Source: Delphinus delphis (taxonomy: Eukaryota; Chordata; Mammalia; Artiodactyla; Delphinidae). Taken from it: DNA of 64,000 nucleotides. The position numbers and the translations under genes are program-made. Numbering within the stretch: the stretch's first letter is position 1; each line of letters starts with the position of its first letter. The DNA lies in NCBI RefSeq assembly GCF_949987515.2, contig NC_082690.1, positions 106,638,400 through 106,702,399 of the forward strand. Reading direction: 5' to 3'. The notes under the pieces are model-generated. The model was given only the letters and a program-made list of their open reading frames with translations. It was not told the origin of the DNA and did no database searches. Positions 1 through 11,555 of the stretch are shown in pieces.

Positions 1-104
1 TCAAGACCAGCCATCTGCGGGACAGGGCCTCAGGGGGGGTCCAGGTCACAGGGGTCCTGCTGCGTCCCCACTCACAACCCCTTTGCCTCCCTCGCTCTCC
101 GCAG
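1..104 (+). other. CCND1: CCND1 intron 3 (3' end)
   Basis: End of the intron before exon 4. It finishes in a pyrimidine-rich run and a cag acceptor whose AG is at 103-104. The rest of the gene (exons 1-3) lies left of the window. Confidence 0.9.
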
Positions 105-253
105 ATGTGAAGTTCATTTCCAACCCGCCCTCCATGGTGGCTGCCGGGAGCGTGGTGGCCGCGGTGCAAGGCCTGCACCTGGGAAGCGCCAACAGCTTCC
201 TGTCCTATCACCGCCTGACGCGGTTTCTCTCCAAAGTGATCAGGTGTGACCCG
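105..253 (+). CDS. CCND1: Cyclin D1, exon 4
   Basis: Cyclin D1 is the regulatory subunit of CDK4 and CDK6; it drives RB phosphorylation and G1/S entry in the nucleus. This 149-bp exon has the same length as I recall for human exon 4. Its first two bases complete a codon begun in exon 3 (Asp), then it reads [20 protein letters not shown] onward through [19 protein letters not shown], the second (C-terminal) cyclin-fold half, about residues 193-241 in human numbering. Differences from the human protein as I remember it include LHLGSANS for LNLRSPNN and YHRL for YYRL. The exon ends ...CCG with donor gtaagt at 254. The final base is G, the position of the human G870A splice polymorphism, so the strong-donor form is present here. 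Partial gene: exons 1-3 are outside the window. Confidence 0.97.
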
Positions 254-2852
254 GTAAGTGACCGCTTCGGCGCTGGCTGGGGGGCCTGTCCAGCACCGGG
301 TACTAGAAGCATCCAGGGCCTGGGAGTCCCAAGCTGCAGTCGTCCGGTGGGAAGTGGCAGAGGCTGGGGCCACGTGGGGGACAGGCAGCCACCTGCGTCC
401 AGAGGCACAGGACCTGGCCGTGGCCCTGGCACACGCTGTCCGGGGGCCACTCCACCCCGTCTCCTGGGGGGCTCCTGGGGGAGGAGAAACACCTCCCAGA
501 ACCTGCGATGGGCGGGAGGGTCCTCCCAGGCTTCTGGTGGCCCCAGGGGCGCGCAGGAGCCTTAACCCCTCCTGGGGTCGTGGCGGGGGGCCGTCAGGAA
601 GAAGGGCCACACGGCAGGCCGGGTCAATGATCCGTGCCCTAATGGTGTGTGGGGTGAGGCCCCGTCGAGCTTTGTCTGGGCGACAGCGTGGACTCCCGAC
701 AAATGGCCGCTTTACAAGGGTCCCTGTGAGGTCTCCCGTCCACAATGGGCCTGGTACAGACAACTTGTTTTTATGACCCCCTTTGAGAGGCTGCTGCTTT
801 GGAAGCCGGAGTCCATTGTATCTTTTTACTTAAAAATGCCACTGTCTTATTCCCCATTCTTTTCTTTTCTTTTCTCAAAGAATTAAAATAACAATTACAA
901 GGGTTTGGGGCTTCACCAAATTAGACCAGCGAGGTTGGTGGCGGGGGTCACTGTCAGGCCCCGCTAGTGTCCCGAGTAGGAGCCAGTGACCACCTTGACC
1001 CCGATCCCCGGTCCGGGTCCGGCTCCGGCTCCGGCCGCTTCTGGCGCTCCGCCCTCGAGCGCCCAGGAGGCTCGGGGAGGAAAGCTGGTGTGAGACGGAT
1101 GCCTGCCTGTTCTCTGCCAGCGGTGCTTGGCCACCAGCCTGCGTGACCCCCAGAGGAGGAGGCCTTCTTGTTTGTAGGCATGGGCAGCTCGGTGGCCCCC
1201 TGGGAGGGGGAGGCATCCTCGCCTGGCTGCCAGGGCCAGCGCCGTCCCCCAGCTAGAAATGCCACAAACAGCGTTGTCTATAGACAGTGGTAGGAAATCG
1301 CTGTGTGATCCCTTATCTGAATAGAGATTATTTTAATTAGATCTGAAGCAAATGCCTTACGGCTGAGGAATGGTGGGAGGAATCAGTTGAGGCTGAAATT
1401 CGTCAGTCTGGTGACCGGGTGACAAATGTCGCTGAGCTCAGACGAGCAAATTCTGGGCTGTGGAGGCCCCGGGGCGTGGCCGAGTCTGCCCGTCCCTAGA
1501 GCTGGCCCCGTGGTCACAGTCTGCTCTTCACGGGGTGAGGCTGCAGTGCCAGGCGGGCTGCTGGGAGGAGGAAGCATGGGCCGTGGAGCTGGAGGATGCG
1601 CCGGGACCTGCAGAGGGGAGGCCCCTCCTGTACGCCTCTGCTCTGCGCTCCACAGCGCGGCCCCCCAAGTTACAGGGGCCAGGGAGCCTCCTCTGGGGGG
1701 CTGCCTTCAGTGGGTGGGTGGAGGCTCTCGGGTCTCAGAAGGCCGTGGCGGGTGTTTGGATCAGAGCCTGAGGAGGCCGTCAGGAGCCTTGGGCCTCAGT
1801 TTCCTCCTCTGTAAAATGGGCCTTTGGCACCTACCCTGCCTCCTCCTTTGCCGTGATGAATACTGAAAGGGTGGGTAGGAAAGCCCCCCGGCCCCATAAG
1901 CCCTGTCCCCTTGGGACATCTCCAGGGATTCATTCAGAAGCCCTCCTGGCCTGGCTTCACTTCTTTGGGGCGGGGTGCACCGTTTCCAGCCCCATCTAGG
2001 AAGAAGTTAGCAGTGCCTTCTCTGTGCTGAACCGCGTTCCTGTGGGAAAGGCATGAGTCTGCTTCCCAGGCTGCCCTGGAGCCTTTCCCTGGCTCTAGAA
2101 CAGAAGCCCCGTGTGGCATCCCAGAAGTTGGGACAGCCTCTCTGTTCAGATCCGGGAGCCGCGACTGCCCGGCTGTGGGCGGCACCTTCGAGCTGCTGGG
2201 AGATGTGCCCGTGGTGGGACCAGGAGAGGCCCCCGGCCTCCGGGGTTCCTCCTCTCCATTGAACACGCGGGGTGGTCGCTGCCGGGAGCTGTGCGCGGCC
2301 AGAGCGTCTCCCGGGACGCAGGCCCGAACGGGAGAGGACGGGATAAAGGCCCCGGGGCCACCCAGCATTCATCCTCGGTCAAGCACGGCCTAACGCTTTT
2401 GACGGCCATTCATCACGGAATGCTGGGTTCACTGCGAGGGCTGACACGGCAGAGGTTAAGTCCGAAAAGTGGGCCTCAGAGGGCCTCCCCATCCTGGATC
2501 AGATGGCGCTGAATTCGCGGAGGGCAGCAGTGGGGCTGGTGGGGACCTGGGCCCAGAGATGAGAGCCCCGGCGAGGAGTTCCAGCGAGCGGCCGGGCAGG
2601 CAGGGGATTCGGGGCAGGTGGGCAGGAGCGTCTGTGTCCACCAGAGCCCTTGGGTCCCGAGTGGGCTCACCGTGGCCTGGTTGACGTGGTCTTTTCAGGC
2701 CGGGAGGGCAGCTGGTGGGCAAACAGGGTCCCCACTGTCGATCCTGGGGTCTGGGCGGCGGCTTCCTGGGTTTGGGGGAGGCGGCGTTTTCGGTGAGCAT
2801 TGGGAAGGGGCCCCTCGCCGCGGGCCGCCTCCTGAGGACCTGTCTCGTGCAG
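254..2852 (+). other. CCND1: CCND1 intron 4
   Basis: GC-rich intron bounded by gtaagt (254) and a cag acceptor (AG at 2851-2852). If it is retained, the frame stays open to a stop at 563-565, giving a cyclin D1b-like tail of about 103 residues beginning VSDRFG. An attaaa at 882-887 could serve as an intronic poly(A) signal. It contains a short MIR-like patch near 1786-1870; otherwise I recognise no element. Confidence 0.9.
1786..1870 (+). repeat. MIR SINE fragment
   Basis: Contains the MIR core words 'cctcagtttcctc' and 'ctgtaaaatgg'. Old tRNA-derived SINE remnant in CCND1 intron 4. Confidence 0.6.
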
Positions 2853-3017
2853 GACTGCCTCCGTGCCTGCCAGGAGCAGATCGAGGCCCTCCTGGAGTCC
2901 AGCCTGCGCCAGGCCCAGCAGCAGAACTTGGACCCCAAGGCCGCGGAGGAGGGGGAGGAGGAGGACGAGGCGGACCTGGCCTGCACGCCCACCGACGTGC
3001 GCGACGTGGACATTTGA
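2853..3017 (+). CDS. CCND1: Cyclin D1, exon 5 (C-terminus)
   Basis: Last coding exon, 54 codons plus TGA at 3015-3017, in phase 0 after exon 4. It encodes [20 protein letters not shown], a short glutamine run, an acidic stretch ([10 protein letters not shown]) and the conserved end [13 protein letters not shown]. The Thr of the CTPT motif corresponds to human Thr286, the GSK3-beta phosphorylation site controlling nuclear export and degradation, so the degron is intact. The exon has the same length as the human one; the acidic run is slightly altered (Gly, Asp and Ala replace some Glu). Loss of this exon by intron-4 retention would remove the degron. Confidence 0.97.
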   Translation, partial: DCLRACQEQIEALLESSLRQAQQQNLDPKAAEEGEEEDEADLACTPTDVRDVDI

Positions 3018-3996
3018 GGGCGCTGCGGCGGGAGCGGGGCCGGCCGGGCCCGGCGGACGGAGCCGCTCAGGCCCGGTCGCCGTCGGAAGGCAGCCCGCCC
3101 CTCAGTGTCTTGGTGTTTTCCTTTGCTCTTTCTCCCTTCTGTCTCTGAGTTAAGCAAAAGAAAAGAAACGTCCCCGAAAACCTATCTTTAAGAAAAAAAA
3201 AAAAAAAAAAAGGAGAGGAAAAAATAGAATTTGCATAACCCTGAGCTGGAGGGGGAGGAGGGTTGTGCTACAAAAATAGAAGATTGTATACCCCGTAATC
3301 AACTAGTTTTTATATTCATGTGTTTGTGTCTCTGTGTTATAAGGATAGGCGTTAACACAAGAAGCGAGTCTGCAGGGGAGGATTAGATTTGATTCTTTAT
3401 GTGTTTCAAACAAACAAAAAGCATAAAAACGTTTGAAAAAAAAAATAGGAAGAAGTCCACAACCCGTTTTTAAAGTAGAAGAGGGTTTTAGATAGAACTC
3501 TACCCGTGTGCTTTTCCCAAGGGCAGAGCTTTAAGGCGGTTCTAGGCATCCTGTATCTCGCTTATGCATGTAGTCACTTTATAAGTCATTTGTTTATTTT
3601 ATTTCGTAGGTAGGCATGTAACCTTCACCTTGTCAATGGCTGATGTAACCTCTCGGCTAGGGTAGCGTAGAGTTTGGCATTTTCAAGGCCTGATCCTCTT
3701 TCTGCCTGTGGACCAACCACCTGAGGGGTTTGCGGGCGCCAGCCTGCGCCTCGGTGACGGAAGGCCACCTCCGACTCCTAGCGTCCGCTACTAGAAAGAG
3801 AGACCGCAATAGTGACCTAATATATTCTATTTTTATAATCTTCCTATTTTTGTCGTTACCTGTTTATGAGGTGCTGGTTTTTCACCCAACAGATCTGCAG
3901 CCTGCTCACATCCAGCTGAAATCTATAGCTGTTTTTTTTCGTTTTTTGGTTTTTGTTTTTTTCCTTCTCAATATTCCAAAACCATTCCATTTCAAA

Positions 3997-4003
3997 GCAC
4001 TTT
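3997..4003 (+). promoter_or_regulatory. miR-17/20/106 family seed match in CCND1 3' UTR
   Basis: The 7-mer gcacttt, in the context 'caaagcactttcag', pairs with the miR-17 family seed. It lies about 980 nt into the 3' UTR. Cyclin D1 is an established miR-17/20 target. The site is seen; its use here is inferred. Confidence 0.6.
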
Positions 4004-4472
4004 CAGTCTCTAGGTGACATCTCTGTGTATGTTGTGTGTGGAGGGGGCGGGGAACGGTTTCTTAATGGAATGGTTTGGGAATATTCCAGTACTTGGGTGC
4101 AGACAGGACGGCGAGGCAGGTGCTTGTTGATATGGTGTTAGCGAAAGGGAGATGATGTTTTGGAGGGCTGGGTTCCGGTCAAGGAGAAGAAAACGTGCAT
4201 TCATTCTCACACTGCCAGGATGATGTGTTCCTTTCCTTTTCTGTAGAGAAGTTGAAGTTTAGGAATCCTTCCGTGCCAACTGGTGTTTGAAAGTAGGGGC
4301 CTTAAAGGTTTACCTAGAGAACCAGCAGTTTCAGAGTTCTCTTTAGATGTTTTGCCACGGAAGGTTTTTAAACACTAAAATATATAATTTATAGTTAAGG
4401 CTAAAAAGAATATTTATTGCAGAGGATGTTCGTAAGGCCAGTATGATTTATAAAGTAATGCAGTCTCCCCTG

Positions 4473-4476
<4 letters not shown>

Positions 4477-4522
<46 letters not shown>

Positions 4523-4524
4523 AC
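4477..4524 (+). repeat. (CA)n microsatellite
   Basis: About 23 CA units with one tc interruption near the end, inside the CCND1 3' UTR. Confidence 0.95.
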
Positions 4525-5014
4525 TTTTCTGCCTTAGATGTTGCAGGTGTAGGACAGTTTGTTAAAGTTAGGTCCTTTTATAAGAGAGGGAAAAAAATCC
4601 CGAGAAAAAAAACACAAAGACGTGGATTTGGCTAATTTGGCCCGATTGGCTTTTCGCAGAGTGATCCAACTGGAGAGGTGTCACGAGTTATAAGCACAAT
4701 TAGGATGCTGGAAACAAGTTCAGTTCCGAGTTCAGTTCCAATACGATCTCATCCCCGAACCCTCCTTTCAAAAAAGAAATTTAGCAACCGCTAGATAATT
4801 TGCACATCTTGGCTATGTTCCTTTTTGTAATTATTCTGTAGGGAGTGTTGAAGGGAGCGAGGAGGTGAGGGAGGAAGTGTGTGGAGGGGAGGTGGGCGGG
4901 GACCACGCGAGGGACAGGCTGCGGCTCCATTTTTCTTTATTCGCTGCTACCGATGACTTCCCAGTACAGTTTGGAAACAGATGCATATCGCTTCTCTTAT
5001 CTTTCACATTGTTT

Positions 5015-5021
5015 TGCTGCT
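5015..5021 (+). promoter_or_regulatory. miR-15/16 family seed match in CCND1 3' UTR
   Basis: The 7-mer tgctgct, about 2.0 kb into the 3' UTR, pairs with the miR-15/16 seed. CCND1 is a classic miR-15/16 target. The site is seen; activity is inferred. Confidence 0.6.
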
Positions 5022-5510
5022 ATTGGAGAATCAGTTTTTTTTTGTTTTACAATGTCATATACTGCCATGTTCTAGTTTGAATTTTCTCATAGAAAAAATG
5101 TATTACGGATGCCTTTTGTTTTTGGTAGCGTGTTGTTGTTGTTTTTTTCTTTTTTTTTTTTTTATGTGATCAATTTTGACTTAATGTGATTACTGCTCTA
5201 TTCCAAAAAGGTTCCTGTTTCACAATTACCTCAAGCTTCACTTAGCCATTTTGCAGACCAGGTGGTCAGGCTCTGTCTGCTGCTTCGGCAGACAGACACG
5301 CGGACGAGATCCCAAAAAGGACCTGGTGGGGGATCCCCACCCCGCCGGGCCGCGTTCACGAGGACCCCCCCGGGCGTCTCTGGAGACAGGCCATGTCCGT
5401 TTCCTTTGCCCTGCGCCTGTTATGCTGGACTCCCCATCTGACCTGGGATTTACCATCATCGTAGTTTTTACAGCCCGTATCGTTCTTTGCGTATAGCTAT
5501 GAAAGTTGCA

Positions 5511-5533
5511 TTATTATTATTATTATTATTATT
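5511..5533 (+). repeat. (TTA)n microsatellite
   Basis: About seven to eight tta units within the CCND1 3' UTR. Confidence 0.9.
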
Positions 5534-6179
5534 GTAACAAGTATGTCTTCATGTGCCACTGTGGTGCTGTGCTGTAGGACTCGGTCATTTGGCATGAGTG
5601 GAATCGCTTCTGGCCTGTGTCACAGTTTGGGGTGCGTTGTATCTGTTATTAGTGTTCTGTTTGTTGTTCTGGTCATTATAGCAAATGCTCCTTTAAAGAG
5701 ACTTCAGATCTCAGTGAAGCCAGCCAACAGTGCTGTGAGCCCGAGAGCCGCCTGACACGCTGCCGAACCAAAAGGGTTTGGATTTGCACCGTCCGCGGCG
5801 GCCCCAGGCGGGGCAGCCCGTGCGCTTCAAGGCCATTGGCAGGTGCAAACCCGCCCCGCCCCACCCCACCCCTGCAGGAACACTGCTTCCGCTTACCTCA
5901 ACCATTCTGGCTGCGGCGTCTCTGTCTGAACCAAACGGGGTCCGTGAGGGACGGTCTGTCCGTGGTGGGGGGTGAGATGTGTGTGCTCTAAGGCCAAAGG
6001 CCAGTGGCAGGTCCGGGAGCGCGGGAGGTCTGTCCCGTGACCAGCGAGTCTGAGGGTCCGGGCGGGCAGGCACTTGGGGGTCTGTGTGTGTGTTTGGTTG
6101 CACACCACGGTGTTTCCCAGCACAGACATGTAACCGGCACGTTTCCAGCAGGAAACAAGACAAACGTGAAAAATCTAGA

Positions 6180-6185
6180 AATAAA
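6180..6185 (+). terminator. CCND1: CCND1 poly(A) signal
   Basis: aataaa followed about 20-40 bp later by a GT/T-rich tract (gtgcagtgtc...tgtctgtttcc). The position gives a 3' UTR length matching the human transcript, so I take it as the main distal signal. Confidence 0.75.
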
Positions 6186-6205
6186 ATCGGTAAAACCCCA
6201 GTGCA

Positions 6206-9200
6206 GTGTCCGCTTGTCTGTTTCCTGGGGCGGGCAGGGAGCCAGGGCCATGCGCCCCAAGTTCCTTGGATGGGGGTGGCAGGCGGGTAGGGGGCGCGCC
6301 TCGGCCCTGCGGACACCGGGGCCAGGCCATCCTCTGTCGTGGGGGGCTGCCCTGGGCACCGTGGGCTGTTGGGCTGCATCCCCGGCCTCCACCCGCTAGA
6401 TGACAGGACCGACCCCGGTCGTGACCACAAAAATGCCTCCAGACGTGGCCAGCGGTCCCCTGGTGATGCAGAAGGAGGGTGTGATTCCCTTCCAGCCGGG
6501 AGGAAATCCGGACCAGAGGTCAGTAGTGGGAGAGGGCCGCATGGACCGCCCCCCCCCAGAGTTTGAGGACGGGCTCGCAGGCGGCCCCGACCACCTCAGA
6601 CTACGGCTCTGGCCCCGGTGACGTGAGCCCCGTTGATCAGTCGCCTCCCAGCCCACGTCTGGCCAGTTCGCCCTCCCAGGTTATTTGCAGATAGGAAAGT
6701 AAATGAATGCGCTAACCCTTTTCTGGCACAAAGTGCTGTTTGCTCTGGGTGAATCATGGCCCCAAGGTGCCCTGAGCTCGGGGCAGGGGGGAACAACGCC
6801 AGTGTCCGGGCAGCGGTCCAGTGGCCTTTCACATGGACCCGGCGACCTGGGAGGCCCGGTGGACACCTGTGACGTCCACCTTTGGGCTCCAGATGCCTGC
6901 GAACTGGCCGCGTTCCCAAAGCCGGTGGAGGTGGGAAATGAATCTTGGTCCCAGCTCTGCGGGGCCGGGGCCTCTTCCCAGAGCCGGGAGCTCCCCAAGG
7001 TGCCCTCACCCCCCAGCTGAGCATTCAGCGAGCGCTCCAGAGCCCGGAGGAGGCCTGGGTCACGCGCCAAGGATGGCACTGGCTGCCAGGTCAGTTCGCC
7101 ACAGCCCTAACGAAGCGCGTGCCGTGGGCCAGCCTGCCCAGGGGGTGCCCGCAGGGTCGGTGGGGCCTGGAGCTTCTGGGAGGAGGTGGGGTGTGCAGGC
7201 GCCGGAACTGCTGCCTCCCTGCCCCAGTCCCTCGCCGGCTGGGTGGGGACGTGAGGCAAGGCCCCTGCCCCCGGGGCCTACAGGGTGCTCTGAAAGGGGA
7301 CCGAGCGAGGGTCAGAGCCTCGGGAGGTGCCCTGAAGCCCAGGGCCTGCTCTGCACCACCGCGGTGGCTCAGCCCCGGGGACCCGCTAGTCTGTGCCAGC
7401 ACCAGGGCCCAATGACATCGACGACCATGGGCGTACAGAGGGGCCCAAGCGAGGCTGCGACGCCGCAAGGGCCTCGGGGTATCTTGAGGAGCAGGGCCAA
7501 CACTCTGACTGCATTAAGTTCCAGCGAGGATCCGGGCAGCGGAGGCCGGGGGGCGGCCTGCACTCCACTGGCAGCTGGACGCACAGGACGCCAGGCCTGC
7601 GGGGCTGTTTGATGGTTTCTAATGTTGCAGGTGGAAAATCTGTTTGTGGGCTGACAGGTCGGACAGTGGAAAGGAAGAGGGCGTGACGGGGAGGTGGCCT
7701 GTGAGGCACAGGGGGAGGCGGGGGGAGGGAGGGGCAGGGGCGCAGATGGGACCCAAAGTACACAGAGGGTTTGGGCCGAGTGAGGAGGGGCCCGGAGCCC
7801 CCCAGGGCCGTCTCCCCGGCCGTGAGGCCCCCGGAGGAGGGGCAGCAGGCTTCTCTCAGTTATGCCACGGGCCCAGACCTCTCCAACCGCCCACGTCAGC
7901 TCGGGCATCCCCTCATGGGGACCCCCCCCATGGGGGTCTGGCTGCCCTGTGCATATCAGGAAAACAAAAACTGGCCTTTGGAGACAAAGCCTCCCGGTGT
8001 CCACTCCACTGCCCCTCCCGGAAGCCCGAACGCCTGCTCTCACTCGGGCCCACGGCCACTCACCTGGGGCCTCCCTGCCTCCCAGCCAGTCTCCCTGCCC
8101 CAGGCGGGCCCACCACCCTCTGCCAGAACCCCCTGGGGCTTCTAGCTCCTTCCGGCTCCATCCGGGGTCCTGGGACCTGGCCCATCTCTCCAGCCTCACC
8201 CCCCGTCTCCCCCAGCCTCAGACTCCTCATTCCCCGAAGTTTCTGCCCAGGGGACTGCAGGACACACCAGACTACTTCCGGCCTCCAGTTTTGTGCTGGA
8301 GTGCCCACCCCCTGCTCTCCCCCAGGCTCATGTAAGACTCTCTGCGGTGTTCTCCACCCTGCCCCAGCCAGGTGGCTCTGGTGGTCCAGGAGCCATTACA
8401 CGTGGTGTTTCCCCTCTGGGCTGTGAGCCCTTGGGGACAGCTGTCCGGCTGGTCCTTCTCTGCCCACACCCTGCACCCCGCCTGCACGCAGTGGCGCTGA
8501 GCAGTAGGGCCACGTGCGGGCCGCGGGCTTTGTGAGCTGCCGAGGGCTGGGCCCTGCCTGACCCGGGTGCGGTGGGCACTCGGGGGCCGGGGGGCTCCCC
8601 AGGGGCCGGGAGCACCTCATCGCCCTGATGAGGCCCGATAAGCCCCGGGACACAGCCTGGGCACTAAGGCGAGTCAGTTCCCTGCCAGGGCCCCAGATTC
8701 GAGGGGCCCCAGGGCAGGCGTGTTTGCAGAGGTGGGTACTGCTGGGACCCTGGGCGCCAGGCTCCCCACCTTCCCTCTGAGCCCGTCCCTCCTGGAAGCC
8801 CGGCAGCAGCAGGGCTTGGCTGTCCCACCACGAGGCCAATCCCAACTCCGGGGGGCGGCTGCATGGGGCGTGTGTCCCGCACGCTGGGCTGGCCTCCGCC
8901 ATGCACAGGGCTCTGTCAGCCCAGGAATGTCTTTGATCAGGAGTTTATGCAGAGGGGACGCAAGCCCCTGGCCTTTAATCCGTTCCCACAGTCCCCCTGC
9001 CCGCCGGCCCCTGCCCTGAGCCACACCTCGGCCCAGCAGACAATAGCCACGGCCGGTGGGCGGGCAGCGCCAGGGACGAGGGCCGGAGGCCCACATCCGG
9101 GGGCATTGTCACCGCCACTCACAGGGCGCACAGGAGGATGGGGAAGCTCTTGGCTCAAGGGCTGCCATCGGCCCAGAGCCTATCAGAGACGGCAGCGTCT

Positions 9201-9436
9201 GTTAATCCTTTCAAGTTTCAACTAGCAGCGAGACAGCCTCCCCAGGGCGGTCCCTCTAGAGCAGACCCATCTAGCTAGAGGGTCTACCCACATTCTGGAC
9301 CCCAAGCCCGCCGAGCACGCCGGGCAGTGTTCCTTGCCTGGTCCCATCGCAGGAGGACAGTAGCTTAAGGTCACTCAGCACGTACTGGGGGCTGGGCACT
9401 GTGCTAAGGGCCAAACACACCATTTCTCCCACATCT
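6206..9436. other. Intergenic, GC-rich, no gene recognised
   Basis: Downstream of CCND1. Open frames here overlap each other on both strands, lack splice-consistent conserved protein, and read as GC-rich chance frames. No clear repeat was recognised. A TCF/LEF-type word (ctttgatc) is present near 8931. Confidence 0.6.
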
Positions 9437-9575
9437 TTTTGTTGTTGTTGTTTTGTTTTGTTTTTACGGCCGTGCCGCAGGGCATACGGAATCTTAGTTC
9501 CCTGACCAGGGATCGAACCCGTGCCCCCTGCATTGGGAGTGCAGAGTCTTAACCACTGGACGGCCGGGGAAGTCC
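9437..9575 (-). mobile_element. CHR-2-type tRNA-derived SINE
   Basis: Minus-strand SINE with the short CHR form ('gttccctgaccagggatc' and 'aaccactggacggc' on the plus strand) and its A-tail as a T run at 9437-9463. Flanked by a diverged target duplication, tctcccacatctt and tctccctaaatctt. Confidence 0.85.
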
Positions 9576-9696
9576 TCTCCCTAAATCTTGAAACAGCCCC
9601 CAGGGGTTGGTGACAGGCAGGGGACACACTGGCGAGGGGGCCCTGTGGAGCCCACGTTCCTCTCGCAGGTACAAGTATTCCCATCTTCCAGGTCAA

Positions 9697-9841
9697 GGGT
9701 GGGCAGGCTTCTCCACAAAGGGCCAGATAGGGAGTGTTTGGGGCTTTGCTGGCCATGGTCTCCATCCAGCTCCTCTACTCCACTGCACGGAGCAGGCAGC
9801 CACGGAGGACAGTACGGCAACGAGCACAGCCAGGCAGGATC
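9697..9841 (-). mobile_element. hAT-Charlie MITE (MER20-like)
   Basis: 'gggccagatagggagtgttt', 'ggctttgctggccatggtct' and 'gcaggcagccacggagga' follow the MER20 type of non-autonomous hAT element in order. Diverged; subfamily from memory. Confidence 0.55.
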
Positions 9842-9879
9842 TGGGCTGAGGGTGGGAGTGAGCCGACTCCTGCTGGGGA

Positions 9880-9960
9880 CGAGTAAACCGGGGCCCAGAG
9901 AGGTGAAGTAACTGAGCCAGGATCACATGGCGGGGAGCTGACCAAGCCAGGCCAGTGGCC
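9880..9960 (-). repeat. MIR SINE fragment
   Basis: 'cccagagaggtgaagtaact' followed by 'tcacatggcggggagctgac' is the usual inverted MIR core. Confidence 0.6.
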
Positions 9961-10311
9961 GAGTTTGCGTCTCTGGGGCCTGGGCCCCCGGCAGTCAGCT
10001 TGGTTGCCTTGCCGAGAACGAGGTCTTCAAAAATGGGCTCGAAGAAAATGCACGAAGTCTTCATTTGAGTATTTTTCACCCGACGGTCAGTGCGTGCACT
10101 CGGGGCGGCCCTGCTTTGCCAGGAGGCCCAGGGGTCGAGGTCAGGTCCACCCACGTCCAAGACTTGAAGTCAGCGGCCCCTGCGGCCAGGGCAGTGTCTC
10201 GGTCAGCCGGCCAGCCTGGAGAAGGGCGGCCAGGCGTGCTGGCAGTGTCGTCTGACGTGGCCAGTCGTCGTTTGAAAAACACTCTCACACGTGAGCACAT
10301 TTTAGAGGAAA

Positions 10312-10585
10312 AGACCCAGGAGTTGGATCTCAGCTCTGCAACTTTCAGGCTGTGCGGCTTCGCCTTCTGGGCCTCAACTTTCTCACGCATAAAATGGGGA
10401 CAGTCACGTCTGTAAGAAGGGCGGCTCCGAGAGGGCACCCTAGCATCTGTGACACACCCAGCACGGAAGCGGGGCTCAATCTGTTCAGTGACCGCCTCCT
10501 GGGGTGACGCGAGGACCAATGGCTCGACGTCCATGAAGCATTGAGCACAGTGCCTGGTGCACAGGCATCACTCAGTAAACGTCAC
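10312..10585 (+). repeat. MIR SINE
   Basis: Long MIR copy: 'gatctcagctctgcaacttt', 'gggcctcaactttctcacgc', 'ataaaatggggacagt' and the tail 'gcacagtgcctggtgcacag' followed by 'cactcagtaaacg', in the right order. Confidence 0.8.
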
Positions 10586-11555
10586 CACACTGTCAGCGTG
10601 ACCACCACCATCCCATGCATCGTCCAGGTGTGCAAGGAGGCCCCGCTGGTCCCCGGGGGGTGGTCGAGGCCATCCTTATTTCCCTCCTCTAGCAGTTCTT
10701 GGTCTTTGTGCCCACACTGAGCCCCCCACCTTGTGTTGACAGCACCCAGATTTCACTCGGTGGGAACCACCGTTCTCAGCTCTGTGGCTCAGGTGGGACC
10801 GACCCCATCCGCAGCTCCAGGGCAGGCGCCAATGGGCTCAAAGCCAACAGCACATCTGCCCCCCCGGACCAGTGGCAGGTTCAAGGGCGGATGTGAAATC
10901 TAACAGCCAGCGAGACTCAGGGAGACATTTTCTGGAGCTTCTGGAAAAGAGAGCACTCCACTCTGTTCCTTAGGCCTCCTGGGGGCGGGCACAGCCCTTC
11001 TGCCCTGATAGGAGCGTCCGTGGTGCTGCGGCCCCAGGATGGATCCCGAGCGTGAAGCCGGTCGTGCGGGAGAGCAAGAGTGGGGCCAGGTCTCCAGACG
11101 AGCTGCTGGAGCTGCCCATCACTGCCCCTTACTGTTTGAGTCCATTTGATGAGTTTCCTAGCATTTTCAAGGCTTCTTAACTATCACACTGTATGTGTGT
11201 TTTCTACCTTTTCTAGATGTAACATGTATTATTGATATAAACAACAGGGGCTGAGACCAGGGGAGAGCTTCGAGCCAGCCTTCACCGGCAGACCCTGTCT
11301 CGGCCCCTGTACGGAGCCAGCGGGGCCCCCCAAAGGCAGCAGCCTCTCGGGGGAGGGGCCCAGGGGGCTCCCGTGCCTTGAGATAACAGCGTCTTTCTGG
11401 GGTGTAGGTACCACCTGCCCCTCAGAGCAGCTGAGTAGGGAGCTGAGGCAAATGCCTTAAGAAGGAAGCTCGCCACACGTCAGGCCAGGAAGAAGGGTCT
11501 GGACATCACCGCGTCCTGCCTCTTCACTCAGCAGACGGCCAAACGGCAGCCCAGA
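10586..11555. other. Intergenic, nothing recognised
   Basis: No conserved protein, RNA or clear repeat seen. A short AT-rich patch at 11120-11245 separates GC-rich stretches. Confidence 0.5.

Larger units (their letters stand above)
3018..6205 (+). other. CCND1: CCND1 3' UTR
   Basis: About 3.2 kb from the stop codon to just past the aataaa at 6180-6185, close to the human 3' UTR length. It is AU-rich relative to the flanks, with many attta-like words (3590-3600, 4400-4450), a poly(A) run at 3191-3211, a CA repeat and an ATT repeat. It holds at least two microRNA seed matches. The length and AU content fit post-transcriptional control of cyclin D1 mRNA. Confidence 0.85.

Noticed and set aside
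7369..8199. 276-codon minus open frame downstream of CCND1
   Set aside because: Pro/Gly/Arg-rich, overlaps long frames on the other strand, no recognisable domain or splice context.
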